NCBI GenBank assembly: GCA_026390595.1
Contig: JAPLFQ010000003.1
Span: forward strand, 1-64,000
Length of the DNA: 64,000 nt
Origin: Ignavibacteriales bacterium
GTDB taxonomy: Bacteria > Bacteroidota > Ignavibacteria > UBA10030
Direction of reading: 5' to 3'
Shown here: piece by piece, positions 1 to 8,156 of the stretch
Numbering within the stretch: position 1 is the stretch's first letter
Layout: every line of letters begins with the position of its first letter
Translations under genes and position numbers: made by a program
The notes under the pieces: model-generated
Database searches by the model: none
What the model was told of the DNA's origin: nothing
The model's input: only the letters and a program-made list of their open reading frames with translations

Positions 1-9
1 CAATCGACA

Positions 10-1356
10 ATCACTACTGTCCAATTAAGGGCAGGAAGTAAGCGTGTAAGTTCTTTGACATTTATTCGTTAGACGAATTTTCCGTTGTAATCGATTTGAA
101 GTTGGTAGTACCTTCCAGGGTGATTTTTCTCTGACGCAGGATCACTTTGGACTGGTACTGGCATGAACTTTGGTAAGACGGTATTTTCGCAACTTATGGA
201 TCAAATCGATCCCAACGAGTTTCGTCGTTTTGTTCGACAACAGAACAAGAGTCATCGGAAGTACCGGTTCTCATGTTGGGAGCAATTTCTGTGCATGGCC
301 TTTGCTCAATTGACTTATCGCGAAAGCCTGCGAGACATCGAGAGCTGTCTCCGATCGCTCGGACCGAAGCTCTATCATAGCGGTATCCGGTCTACCGTCT
401 GTCGTTCAACACTTGCACATGCGAATGAGCACCGTTCGTGGAAGGTCTACCAAGAACTTGCTCTCTCACTCATTGCCAAAGCACAGAGGTTATATCGAGA
501 TGACCGGTTTCTAGCAGATCTCGATGGTGCGGTCTATGCTTTTGATTCCTCGATCATCAAACTGTGCTTAGAACTCTTTCCCTGGGCTCGTGCAGCGAAC
601 CATCAGGCCACGTGTGCTGGGGTGAAGCTTCACACGCTTCTGGACGTGCAGTCAAATGTCCCTGTTTTTGCAAGGGTTACCGCCGCAAACGTCGGTGATC
701 TGCGTATCCTCGATGAGTTGGTTTATGAAGCCGGTGCCTTCTATGTCTTAGACCGTGGCTACACAGGGTTCACCAGCTTAAAGCGCATCGACAATGCAGG
801 AGCGTTCTTTGTCATCCGGGCCAAGCGAGATCTTCGCTTCAGCAGAGTCTACTCACACACGATGTCGAAGATTGGTAACGTCAGAGTCGATCAAACCATC
901 ACTCTGGTTATTCCGCGTTCACATCAGGAGTATCCAGATCAGTTGCGCCGCATCAAGGTCTTTGATCCTGTGAACAAGTGTTCACTTGTGTTCCTGACGA
1001 ACAATTTTATCCTCGATGCTCTGACTGTTGCAGAACTCTATCGTCTGCGTTGGAAGATCGAACTGTTCTTCAAGTGGATCAAACAACACTTGCGTATTAA
1101 GGCGTTCCTCGGTACGACTCCTAACGCTGTCAGCACCCAGATTTGGATCGCATTGACAGTCTACGTTTTGGTCGCGATTGTGAAAAAAGAGCTCGGCCTC
1201 GAACAGCCGCTCTACACAATTCTACAAATCTTGAGCATCACGCTCTTTGAGAAAGAACCGATTTTACAAGTACTTACAGAGTCCCAACAAAAAGTCGAGA
1301 CCTGTCTTCACCGCAACCAGTTGAATCTTTTCAACTTGTAGTTGGACAGCAGTGAT
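10..1356 (+). mobile_element. IS4-family insertion sequence, apparently complete
   Basis: Imperfect terminal inverted repeats flank a single transposase gene. The left end at 10-26 (ATCACTACTGTCCAATT) matches the reverse complement of the right end at 1340-1356 at about 15 of 17 positions. A 5-bp direct repeat CGACA lies immediately outside both ends (5-9 and 1357-1361), consistent with a target duplication. The local sequence is itself a CGACAAT repeat, so the duplication is not certain. It is the only plus-strand gene in the window. Confidence 0.75.
163..1341 (+). CDS. IS4-family transposase
   Basis: A 392-aa DDE transposase that cuts and joins the ends of the surrounding element. The order is an N-terminal DUF4372-like region (about residues 5-75), then an RNase H-like catalytic domain. 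The likely catalytic triad is Asp128 (in AFDSS), Asp197 (in VLDRGYTG) and Glu300 (in YRLRWKIELFFKWIK), the last being the Y-R-E-K-type signature of IS4 transposases. The frame is intact and fills nearly all the space between the inverted repeats, so the element is probably active or recent. The stop codon overlaps the start of the right inverted repeat. It has no functional link with the glycan genes next to it. Confidence 0.9.
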   Translation: MNFGKTVFSQLMDQIDPNEFRRFVRQQNKSHRKYRFSCWEQFLCMAFAQLTYRESLRDIESCLRSLGPKLYHSGIRSTVCRSTLAHANEHRSWKVYQELALSLIAKAQRLYRDDRFLADLDGAVYAFDSSIIKLCLELFPWARAANHQATCAGVKLHTLLDVQSNVPVFARVTAANVGDLRILDELVYEAGAFYVLDRGYTGFTSLKRIDNAGAFFVIRAKRDLRFSRVYSHTMSKIGNVRVDQTITLVIPRSHQEYPDQLRRIKVFDPVNKCSLVFLTNNFILDALTVAELYRLRWKIELFFKWIKQHLRIKAFLGTTPNAVSTQIWIALTVYVLVAIVKKELGLEQPLYTILQILSITLFEKEPILQVLTESQQKVETCLHRNQLNLFNL

Positions 1357-1921
1357 CGACAATCGACAATTTCTTGTACCCCCAATTTACCCCGATGTTC
1401 TTAGTCGGGGCGAGATTCCCGCCTGCATCTTGAGAAACAGACTCCGGCGGGCAGGCGAACTCGTGTACCGAGCTTGAAAAGATAATCGGACCTAAGGAAA
1501 CTGGCGTGCAATCAGTGTCTTTCTCGGCTCACAATTCGATCGTTATTAGCACCTCTTAGCAGACAATCCCGCCGCTAACACGTGGATTCACATCGAAGTT
1601 ACGGAAACCAGAATTCTCTCTCAAGTCTTTAAGCCTAGGTCATGTCACGCGATACCCGGCCTGTTCCAGGTTCAATTCCGCGGCCGGGTAATCATCGCTA
1701 TTTGCAGCCCTTGACAAATCCTTTGAATGGGCACTGTAGCTGGAGATTCAGCTTTCCTGAACACAAACCGCAAAAGAAACTCAGTGTAGAAGTTCATGAT
1801 GCAGTTCTGGCCCTAATCAACTCTTAAAGAGGACAAAGTCGATGAAAGGAGCGAGCGAAGCACTGCTAACTCTTTCTTCATTTTCCGCGTCCCTTCGATT
1901 CACTTTCAAACAAACTCAATC
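1357..1921. other. Intergenic region with small palindromes, no gene recognised
   Basis: This stretch between the insertion sequence and the end of the sulfatase gene holds no convincing gene. It contains a hairpin CCCCGA / TCGGGG (1390-1410, 9-nt loop). Next comes a GC-rich partial palindrome at about 1417-1455, with CCCGCCTG on one arm and GGCGGGCAGGC on the other, the same motif pair as at 19056-19092. A perfect 9-bp inverted repeat TACCCGGCC / GGCCGGGTA lies at 1653-1690 with a 20-nt loop. A possible 61-codon plus-strand frame at 1642-1827 spans that hairpin and has no recognisable product. Confidence 0.5.
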
Positions 1922-3346
1922 TCACTTCTTGTCAGCATGGAGTAGTTCTTGATGCTGACGGATAACACCTTCGAGACCCGCTTTGTTGACCAGGTTATAG
2001 TACTCATCGGGGTCGTTGTTATGGTCATACAACTCTTTGCCTGCTCTCCCCTCGTCCCATTCCGTATATCGCCAACGCTTCGTCCTCACAGAATGCCCTT
2101 GAATACGGCCTCGCTGCACCTGTGTGTAAGCTCCCGTTTTCCCCTCTTGTGCAGGATCGCAGATCAACGGTCTGAAAGAGACACCTTCGAGATTCTTGGC
2201 AGAAGTGAGTCCACAAATATCCGTAATGGTCGGAAACACGTCAAGCGATTCTACGATGGAATGACACGTCTTACCTTCGGCCGTCTCGCCGGGCGCATAC
2301 ACCATCAGCGGCACACGGCAGCTGTGATCATACAGCACATTCTTGTTCCACCAGTTGTGCTCACCAAGGTTGTACCCATGGTCCGCCATTACTATCACCA
2401 CGGTGTCCTTCCAGAGATTCAGCCCGTCCATGGCGTCAAGGACGTGGCCGATTTGAGCATCGACGAATGTGGTGCATGCATAGTATGCTCTCAGGAATTC
2501 CTTCTTGTCGCTCTCCGAGAATTCATCGAAATTTCTTTTCCATCCGCTGCCGATCCTTACTCCCGAATCCTCCTCGATGTTGCCTGGTACAGTAGGTGGA
2601 ACAATTTCATCCAGCGGATACATATCAAAGTATTGCTTAGGCGCAATGAACGGATCATGGGGCTTGTGGAAACCAACCGCTATGAAGAAGTTTTGGTCGC
2701 GTTTCCTGCCGAGCAGTTCGACGGCTTTCAGTGTATTCTTCCCATCGGAATGATCGCTGTCGTGACCTTCGGCAGCCAGCCATCGGCACCACTCCACGCT
2801 CCCGTTCGTCATGTTCCTCCCGGTCCCCTTCTTCGCAATTTCATTGTCATCAAAGTCGAATTTCTCGGCCCACGCTTTCGGATCATCATGCTCACCGGTG
2901 CCATGGAATACCTTGCCCACCCTGGCTGTATAGTATCCGGAATCCTTGAACACCGCCGGAAGAGTTACGACGTCGGGATTTTCGTGAAAGAGCGCTTTCA
3001 CATTGTCCAGAATTCCAATCGTGTCCGGTCGCAAGCCGGTGAGTAATGAGGATCGACTTGGATTACAGACCGGAAATTGGCAATACGCCTTTTTGAAGAG
3101 CACACTCTTTCTTGCGAGTCTGTCAATGTTCGGAGTTCGGACGACAGGGCTGCCATAGCATCCAAGCACACTGTCTCTCAGATCTTCGATCATCATGAAC
3201 AGCACGTTCTTCGCATTGGAGGAAGAGGCAGTATCTTGAGAGTCCTCGGCTAGAGTAGATTGAACAGCTTCTGGCAGCAACGCTCCGGCAATCGAGAACC
3301 TTAGGCCAGTTTTCATGAACTCTCTTCTGCTTTGAGACATAGACAT
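1922..3346 (-). CDS. Tat-exported sulfatase, iduronate-2-sulfatase-like (family S1)
   Basis: A 474-aa type I sulfatase that removes sulfate esters from a sugar, probably in the periplasm. The N-terminus carries a twin-arginine signal (SRREFMK, residues 6-12) followed by a short hydrophobic stretch. The metal-binding acidic pair is at about Glu54-Asp55. The formylglycine-modification motif C-N-P-S-R is at residues 94-98, so Cys94 would become the catalytic formylglycine. The IEDLRD and TGLRPDT contexts resemble iduronate-2-sulfatase-like members (subfamily S1_7 is likely but cannot be assigned here). It is the last gene of the minus-strand run, about 45 bp after a GH92 gene. No sulfatase-maturing enzyme is encoded in the window. 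The true substrate is unknown; a sulfated mannan or uronomannan is suggested by context. Confidence 0.88.
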   Translation of the reverse strand: MSMSQSRREFMKTGLRFSIAGALLPEAVQSTLAEDSQDTASSSNAKNVLFMMIEDLRDSVLGCYGSPVVRTPNIDRLARKSVLFKKAYCQFPVCNPSRSSLLTGLRPDTIGILDNVKALFHENPDVVTLPAVFKDSGYYTARVGKVFHGTGEHDDPKAWAEKFDFDDNEIAKKGTGRNMTNGSVEWCRWLAAEGHDSDHSDGKNTLKAVELLGRKRDQNFFIAVGFHKPHDPFIAPKQYFDMYPLDEIVPPTVPGNIEEDSGVRIGSGWKRNFDEFSESDKKEFLRAYYACTTFVDAQIGHVLDAMDGLNLWKDTVVIVMADHGYNLGEHNWWNKNVLYDHSCRVPLMVYAPGETAEGKTCHSIVESLDVFPTITDICGLTSAKNLEGVSFRPLICDPAQEGKTGAYTQVQRGRIQGHSVRTKRWRYTEWDEGRAGKELYDHNNDPDEYYNLVNKAGLEGVIRQHQELLHADKK

Positions 3347-3391
3347 ACCTTTCCGACAATTGCTCTTTGGATATACCCCTCTTCGACAACA

Positions 3392-5728
3392 TCATCTCTT
3401 CAGTTGCTTTGAATTACTCATGGAAAAAGGTTTGGAATCTCTCATCCTGCCAAAATCCCCCTGCGGCCGGTCGCTCATCCTGTACTCGACGGTACCCCCC
3501 GCCATGATATCACTATGATCCAGATAGAGCTTTGTGTAGGATCTCCCATTTAGTCGTGCTGATTCGATATAGGGTTGGTTCTCTCCATTGTTAAGGCTCT
3601 TAATCACGAAACTTTTTCCGCCTGGAAGCGCCAGCGTGACTCGCGAGAATGCGGGACTGCCGATTACGTATTGCGGGGTACCGGGACAGACCGGATAGAA
3701 TCCAAGTTTCGCAAAGATGTACCAGGCGGACATTTGTCCCGAATCATCGTTGCCGCTCAGCCCGCCAGGGCCGGAACCGTACTCCTCCCGCAGAACACGG
3801 CGCACAATCTCCTGCGTCTTCTCCGGTTGACCAGAAAAGCAATAAAGATAGATGACTTGATGGCACGGTTCATTGCCATGCCAGTACTGGCCGGTCGCAA
3901 AAAGAGTATCCAGCTTAGCATTGAAGGGTGCCTCGCCCCCCATCAGCCTGATCAGTCCAGCAATGTCGTGGGGCACATACCACGTATAGTGCTGCGGCGT
4001 TCCCTCGGTGATATAAGGCATGCGCTCGGTTGCAACAAACTGTTCCGCCCAGCGTCCGTCCGCATGGCGACCGCGAACGTATCCGACGGTTGAATCATAG
4101 ACAAGCTGATATCCGAGAGATCGCCGTTTGAGCAACTCAAAGTCCTCTGTCTTTCCCAACCTCTTTGCCAACTGCGCCAGGACGAAATCATCGTAGGCAT
4201 ACTCGAGGGTCCGGGATACTTGTTCTCCTTTGTGAAAAGCGTGGAGGACCTGGTCCTCGAGAGGGACGTAGCCGTAACGGAGATATGACGACAACGCCCT
4301 TCGTCCTTTGCCGTCAAGATATTCCTCGGAATCCGCCGGGGTCCGAAAAGCGTTCTGATGCATATACGAATACGCCTTCACGGTATCGAATCCTTGTATT
4401 CCTTTGACCCACGCATCTCCCAAAACGGAAATCGCGTGATCACCTATCATGGCGCAGGTATAACTGCTCCACATGGGAAAAATCGGCAGCCATCCCCCCT
4501 GTTCGGCCTTGAGGATCAGGGAGCGCATCATGTCGGCGCTCTTCTCCGGAAAGAGGAGATTGTAAAGGGGATGCAGGGCGCGATAGGTATCCCACAGTGA
4601 AAAATCGTCGTAGTAGTCGAAACCTACCGCTTTGTGAATCGTCGGATCTCCGGCAAAGCCGGGATAGGAGCCGTCACAGTCGCTCATGATCCGGGGTTGC
4701 TGCAGACTGTGGTATAGGGCAGTGTAGAACTTCACCATCTCTTCGTCGTTCGTCCCCTCGATCTCTATGCGACCTAGGAGGCGGTTCCACTCCTTGCGCA
4801 GACCGCTGCGGATGCGGGCAAAATCCCAATCCGGCACTTCCGTTTCAAGATTTCTACGCGCCTCTTCGATGCTCGTGAATGATGTACCCACGCGGGCGGA
4901 TACCTTTTGTCCCTTCGCCGGCCCATAGCTGACGAAGGCCCCGACCTCAGGTTGGTCTTGAATACTCGCGAGACGATAGCGCAGAAATTCCTTGGTATAT
5001 ACTCCCCAATTGTCAAACGGCCGATCGAACTGCATGACGAAATAGCCCTTGAAGCCGGCATACTTTCCCCATCCCTGGTAGATCCGGTGCACCGGATTGT
5101 ATCCAACGATTTCGTTGCGGTCGGGATCGACTCGCACGAACCCAAGCCCTTCATCGCTGTTGGGATTGACGATGATGTGCGCCGAGTCGGCGCCGGAGAA
5201 GGTGAAACTGAACATGCCGCAGCGGGTGGTGGCGGTCATCTCTGCCAGTACATTGTAATCTTCCAACAGGACCCTGTAGTAATCTGGTGCGGCGGTCTCG
5301 TGCTTATGTGTGAAACGGCTGGCCCGCGCCTCCGGCCGACAGCGCAGCTCTCCCGCTACAGGCATGATCGTGAAGCTGCCATAATCCTGAGTGCAGGAGC
5401 CACTCAGCCAGTGCGAACCGCGAAAGCCCTGGATCAGGGAATCGGTGTAATAGTAAGGGGCAATGCATTTCTTTTCTGTGTCGCGGGTCTGAGGCGACCA
5501 GTTGGTCATACCGAACGGCATGGTAACTGCCGGTACGACCTGGGCGTTGGCCTCGAGTTTTTCTGAGTGCCTGAGGGCTCCTGGTGTCCTTGCCGGGCCT
5601 GTGCCAATCAGGGGATCGACATAGTCGATGAGAGTTTTGCCGGTGCGAACGCCCCAGCCGGTGGCAAGGATGAACGCTGTCAATAAGGGTAGCGTATATC
5701 CAAATCGTCGCATGAGGTTCCGAATCAT
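3392..5728 (-). CDS. GH92 alpha-mannosidase, divergent member lacking the alpha-1,2 specificity loop
   Basis: A 778-aa exported glycosidase expected to release mannose from the non-reducing end with inversion. It shows the GH92 signatures DPLIGTG near the N-terminus, FSLWDTYRALHPL, an EG-x4-YTW-x3-HD block around residue 577 carrying the likely general acid Glu, HGNEP around 622, and G-N-D-D-x-GQMSAW around 664. Compared with the characterised enzyme BT3990, the segment between the acid and HGNEP is about 24 residues shorter and lacks the His-Glu pair linked to alpha-1,2 specificity. The first of the two aspartates in the G-D-x-D motif is Asn. A different linkage preference or weakened catalysis is therefore plausible. 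A hydrophobic N-terminal segment suggests Sec export. The start overlaps the stop of the upstream GH92 gene by 4 bp (ATGA), indicating translational coupling. Confidence 0.9.
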   Translation of the reverse strand: MIRNLMRRFGYTLPLLTAFILATGWGVRTGKTLIDYVDPLIGTGPARTPGALRHSEKLEANAQVVPAVTMPFGMTNWSPQTRDTEKKCIAPYYYTDSLIQGFRGSHWLSGSCTQDYGSFTIMPVAGELRCRPEARASRFTHKHETAAPDYYRVLLEDYNVLAEMTATTRCGMFSFTFSGADSAHIIVNPNSDEGLGFVRVDPDRNEIVGYNPVHRIYQGWGKYAGFKGYFVMQFDRPFDNWGVYTKEFLRYRLASIQDQPEVGAFVSYGPAKGQKVSARVGTSFTSIEEARRNLETEVPDWDFARIRSGLRKEWNRLLGRIEIEGTNDEEMVKFYTALYHSLQQPRIMSDCDGSYPGFAGDPTIHKAVGFDYYDDFSLWDTYRALHPLYNLLFPEKSADMMRSLILKAEQGGWLPIFPMWSSYTCAMIGDHAISVLGDAWVKGIQGFDTVKAYSYMHQNAFRTPADSEEYLDGKGRRALSSYLRYGYVPLEDQVLHAFHKGEQVSRTLEYAYDDFVLAQLAKRLGKTEDFELLKRRSLGYQLVYDSTVGYVRGRHADGRWAEQFVATERMPYITEGTPQHYTWYVPHDIAGLIRLMGGEAPFNAKLDTLFATGQYWHGNEPCHQVIYLYCFSGQPEKTQEIVRRVLREEYGSGPGGLSGNDDSGQMSAWYIFAKLGFYPVCPGTPQYVIGSPAFSRVTLALPGGKSFVIKSLNNGENQPYIESARLNGRSYTKLYLDHSDIMAGGTVEYRMSDRPQGDFGRMRDSKPFSMSNSKQLKR

Positions 5729-7926
5729 TTCTGCGCCTGCAAGACCGGAAGCGGACCCATCTCCAGTTCCAGGAGCCCACCTTTCATGAGCTCTTCATGG
5801 GAAAAGAAAAGCTTGTCGAGCTTTGCGCCATTGAGTTTGGCGCTCTGGATATATTTGCAGGTCGGCAAGTTGTTGTGCGCCACGACGCGGAACTCCCGGC
5901 CGTTTTCCAGGCGAATGGTCACGTCGGCGAATTGCGGGCTTGTGATGGTGTAGGCAGGAATACCGGGCGTGACCGGATAGAAACCCATTGCGCTGAAGAC
6001 CACAAAAGCTGACATGCCGCCGCCATCCTCGTCGCCAGGAATGCCGAAGATCGAATCGTTGAACCATGTCTCGAGGAGAAGACGGGTCCACTTCTGTGTC
6101 TTCCAGGGCGAATCGGTGAAGTTGAAAAGGTAGGGAATATGGAAGCTGGGTTCATTCCCCATGGAGAATTGTCCGACGAGAGCGGTTGCATCCGGGAAAA
6201 CCGCCCAGTAACTGTATTTGCTGCGGCCCAATCCCTCACGAAACAGCTGGTCGAGCTTTGCTTCGAGACCGCTTTTACCGCCGAGCAAATTCGTCAGACC
6301 GGGGATATCGTGCTGTGTCTGCCACAGGTAGGTCCAGCCGTTGTTCTCATCATAGTAGTCCCGACCGCCCGGGCCGCCGTCAAACTTCGGATCGATATTG
6401 ATCCACTTGCCGAGCGAATCTTTCGGCATGAACATCTTTTTATCCGGATTCCAGAGGTTGAGATAATTACGCGAGCGCGGCCGATATCGTTCGGCCACAT
6501 CGCCGCGACCAAGCTCCGTCGCCATCTCAGCCACAGCCCAGTCGTCGTAACTGTGCCCCAAGGTAACAGCGACGGCTTGCCGTTTTTCAAAGGAGTCGAC
6601 CAGAGTGTAACTCTCTTTTTCGCCGGGATGCAGGGCGGGGAAAAAACCACGGGCCGCGTAAAATTCATCCAACTCACACCGGGGTCCGTTGCGCCAGGGC
6701 ACCATCGTTGCGTGGTCGCCGTTTTTCAGCATGCCCGCAAAGGCAGAATCGACTGAATAATTCCTGATCCCTTTCCGATAGGCATCCAGAAACATGATGG
6801 AAGAATGGAATCCATTCATGCACGCGTGGTCGCCATAGATGACCGGAAAGGTTGGCATCCAACCACTCTGCTGGTACATGCGAACGTAGGACTGCAGCAT
6901 GTCGGCTTCCATGGTCGGATGGAGAATCATCCTGAGCGGATGATGTGCCAGATATGTATCCCATGTCCAATCATCGACGTAGAAAGGTCTTGCATCCACG
7001 TGGATCTTGTTATCAAAGCCGCTGAAGTAGCTCTCCGATTCTGAGATGTTTACCGGTCGCTCATAACAGCGATAGAGGGCAGTGTAGAAACTGCGCTTCC
7101 AGGCCTCTGTGCCGCCGTTTACCTTGATCTGGTTGATCACCTTGGACCAGGCAGATTCCCCTCCGCTGCAGAGTTCCGCGAACGTAACACCCTGCACCTC
7201 GCGATCGAAATTGATGCGTGCTTGTTCCATGCTGACAAATGAGACTGCGTAGCGGAACTCCAGCACCGAGGGGCTCTCTTCCGAAAAGGTCAGGCGCAAC
7301 CTCTCGCCGCTGCCTTCGACACCAGGCATCGTGCTGACGCGGCCATAGAGGTAAGTCGTAACATTCTTGAACACCTCAACGCCGGTGATCTCCTGACCGT
7401 TTGCTTGTAACGTTCCCCCCTTATAATAGTGTCCGAAGAGCAAGTGCTTTTTTGCTGTACGCGGAAATGTGAACCGGAACATTGCTGAACGCGCACCCGG
7501 CGCATACTCCGCCTTCACACCCATCTCGATCAGATCCGTTGCATAATACCAGGGGCGGCTGATCTCGAGATTGTGATCCCAGGTCATCCGCGCATTCCAC
7601 GCCGACTCGTCCGACGCTCCGACAGCCGGTTTGATATTGAAGGCCTTCGCTATGCGGTGCGAGATCACCGCCAGCGGGAAACAAGAGATCTGATCGTCAA
7701 GATGATCCCGGCGGTCCGGATGGAACCGCATCATCTGGTTCGGCAGATGCACTGTCGGCCGTGTGGGCTCGAGCAGATGACCTACGTTGCCAATGGTCAT
7801 GTCAATGTACTTGAGCCCATCCTGACGCTCCTGAGCGATTGCTCGGACCGCGATGATAGCCAGCAGGGCCAGCACAATTGTTCTGCCGAGACTTGAACGG
7901 AGCAAAAATGCGGATTTGATTGTCAT
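5725..7926 (-). CDS. GH92 alpha-mannosidase, GNV-LLxPT subgroup
   Basis: An exported GH92 enzyme of 733 aa from the preferred ATG at 7926. That start has an AAAGGA-type ribosome site 9-10 nt upstream and begins a good signal peptide ending near A-I-A-Q; a longer frame would use TTG at 7965. Signatures include the LPNQMMRFHP block near residue 60, WTWDTYLAHHPL, the general-acid Glu in ENNGWTYLW around residue 526, MGNEP, and an intact G-D-E-D-G-G-GMSAF motif near 632 with both aspartates. It lacks the His-Glu pair of alpha-1,2-specific members. It resembles the enzyme at 36886-39135 far more than its two immediate neighbours, so this run is not a simple tandem array. It overlaps the next gene by 4 bp. 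Confidence 0.9.
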   Translation of the reverse strand: MTIKSAFLLRSSLGRTIVLALLAIIAVRAIAQERQDGLKYIDMTIGNVGHLLEPTRPTVHLPNQMMRFHPDRRDHLDDQISCFPLAVISHRIAKAFNIKPAVGASDESAWNARMTWDHNLEISRPWYYATDLIEMGVKAEYAPGARSAMFRFTFPRTAKKHLLFGHYYKGGTLQANGQEITGVEVFKNVTTYLYGRVSTMPGVEGSGERLRLTFSEESPSVLEFRYAVSFVSMEQARINFDREVQGVTFAELCSGGESAWSKVINQIKVNGGTEAWKRSFYTALYRCYERPVNISESESYFSGFDNKIHVDARPFYVDDWTWDTYLAHHPLRMILHPTMEADMLQSYVRMYQQSGWMPTFPVIYGDHACMNGFHSSIMFLDAYRKGIRNYSVDSAFAGMLKNGDHATMVPWRNGPRCELDEFYAARGFFPALHPGEKESYTLVDSFEKRQAVAVTLGHSYDDWAVAEMATELGRGDVAERYRPRSRNYLNLWNPDKKMFMPKDSLGKWINIDPKFDGGPGGRDYYDENNGWTYLWQTQHDIPGLTNLLGGKSGLEAKLDQLFREGLGRSKYSYWAVFPDATALVGQFSMGNEPSFHIPYLFNFTDSPWKTQKWTRLLLETWFNDSIFGIPGDEDGGGMSAFVVFSAMGFYPVTPGIPAYTITSPQFADVTIRLENGREFRVVAHNNLPTCKYIQSAKLNGAKLDKLFFSHEELMKGGLLELEMGPLPVLQAQK

Positions 7927-8027
7927 GTCAGGAAATCCTTTTTCCGAAATGTACTTTGGTTTCAATTATGGCAACAGCATGATTGCTGTGCCATTTCATG
8001 CCAGTACTCATCTCAAAAATCCTCTTG

Positions 8028-8095
8028 GCGCCTCTTTGCGGCCTTAGCGGTCAAAATATAACCGCCAAGATCGCCAAGAACCGCAAAGGAAAGAT
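8028..8095. repeat. Imperfect intergenic palindrome (CTTTGCGG/CCGCAAAG type)
   Basis: Between two GH92 genes, the arms CTTAGCGGT and ACCGCCAAG face each other around an A/T-rich 8-9-nt centre. Outer CTCTTTGCGG and CCGCAAAGG segments extend the palindrome. The sequence is close in style to the elements at 19056-19165 and 63645-63735, suggesting a dispersed small repeat. It lies within a transcription unit, so it could act as an mRNA stabiliser or processing hairpin. Confidence 0.5.
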
Positions 8096-8156
8096 GCCGT
8101 AGATCTACAAGAATCTGTTTTTGAAATACTTCTAGTGTCTATCCAACTGTCATTTG

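Noticed and set aside
1653-1690. A tRNA-like 3-prime half (GGTTCAATTCC followed by CCGGGTA)
   Set aside because: The flanking 9-bp palindrome pairs with itself and no D-arm, anticodon arm or T-stem pairing can be drawn, so it is a simple hairpin.
1949-3046. Long open frames opposite the sulfatase, GH92, GH38 and TonB-receptor genes
   Set aside because: They lie wholly antisense to well-supported genes and their translations resemble no protein family, so they are shadows.
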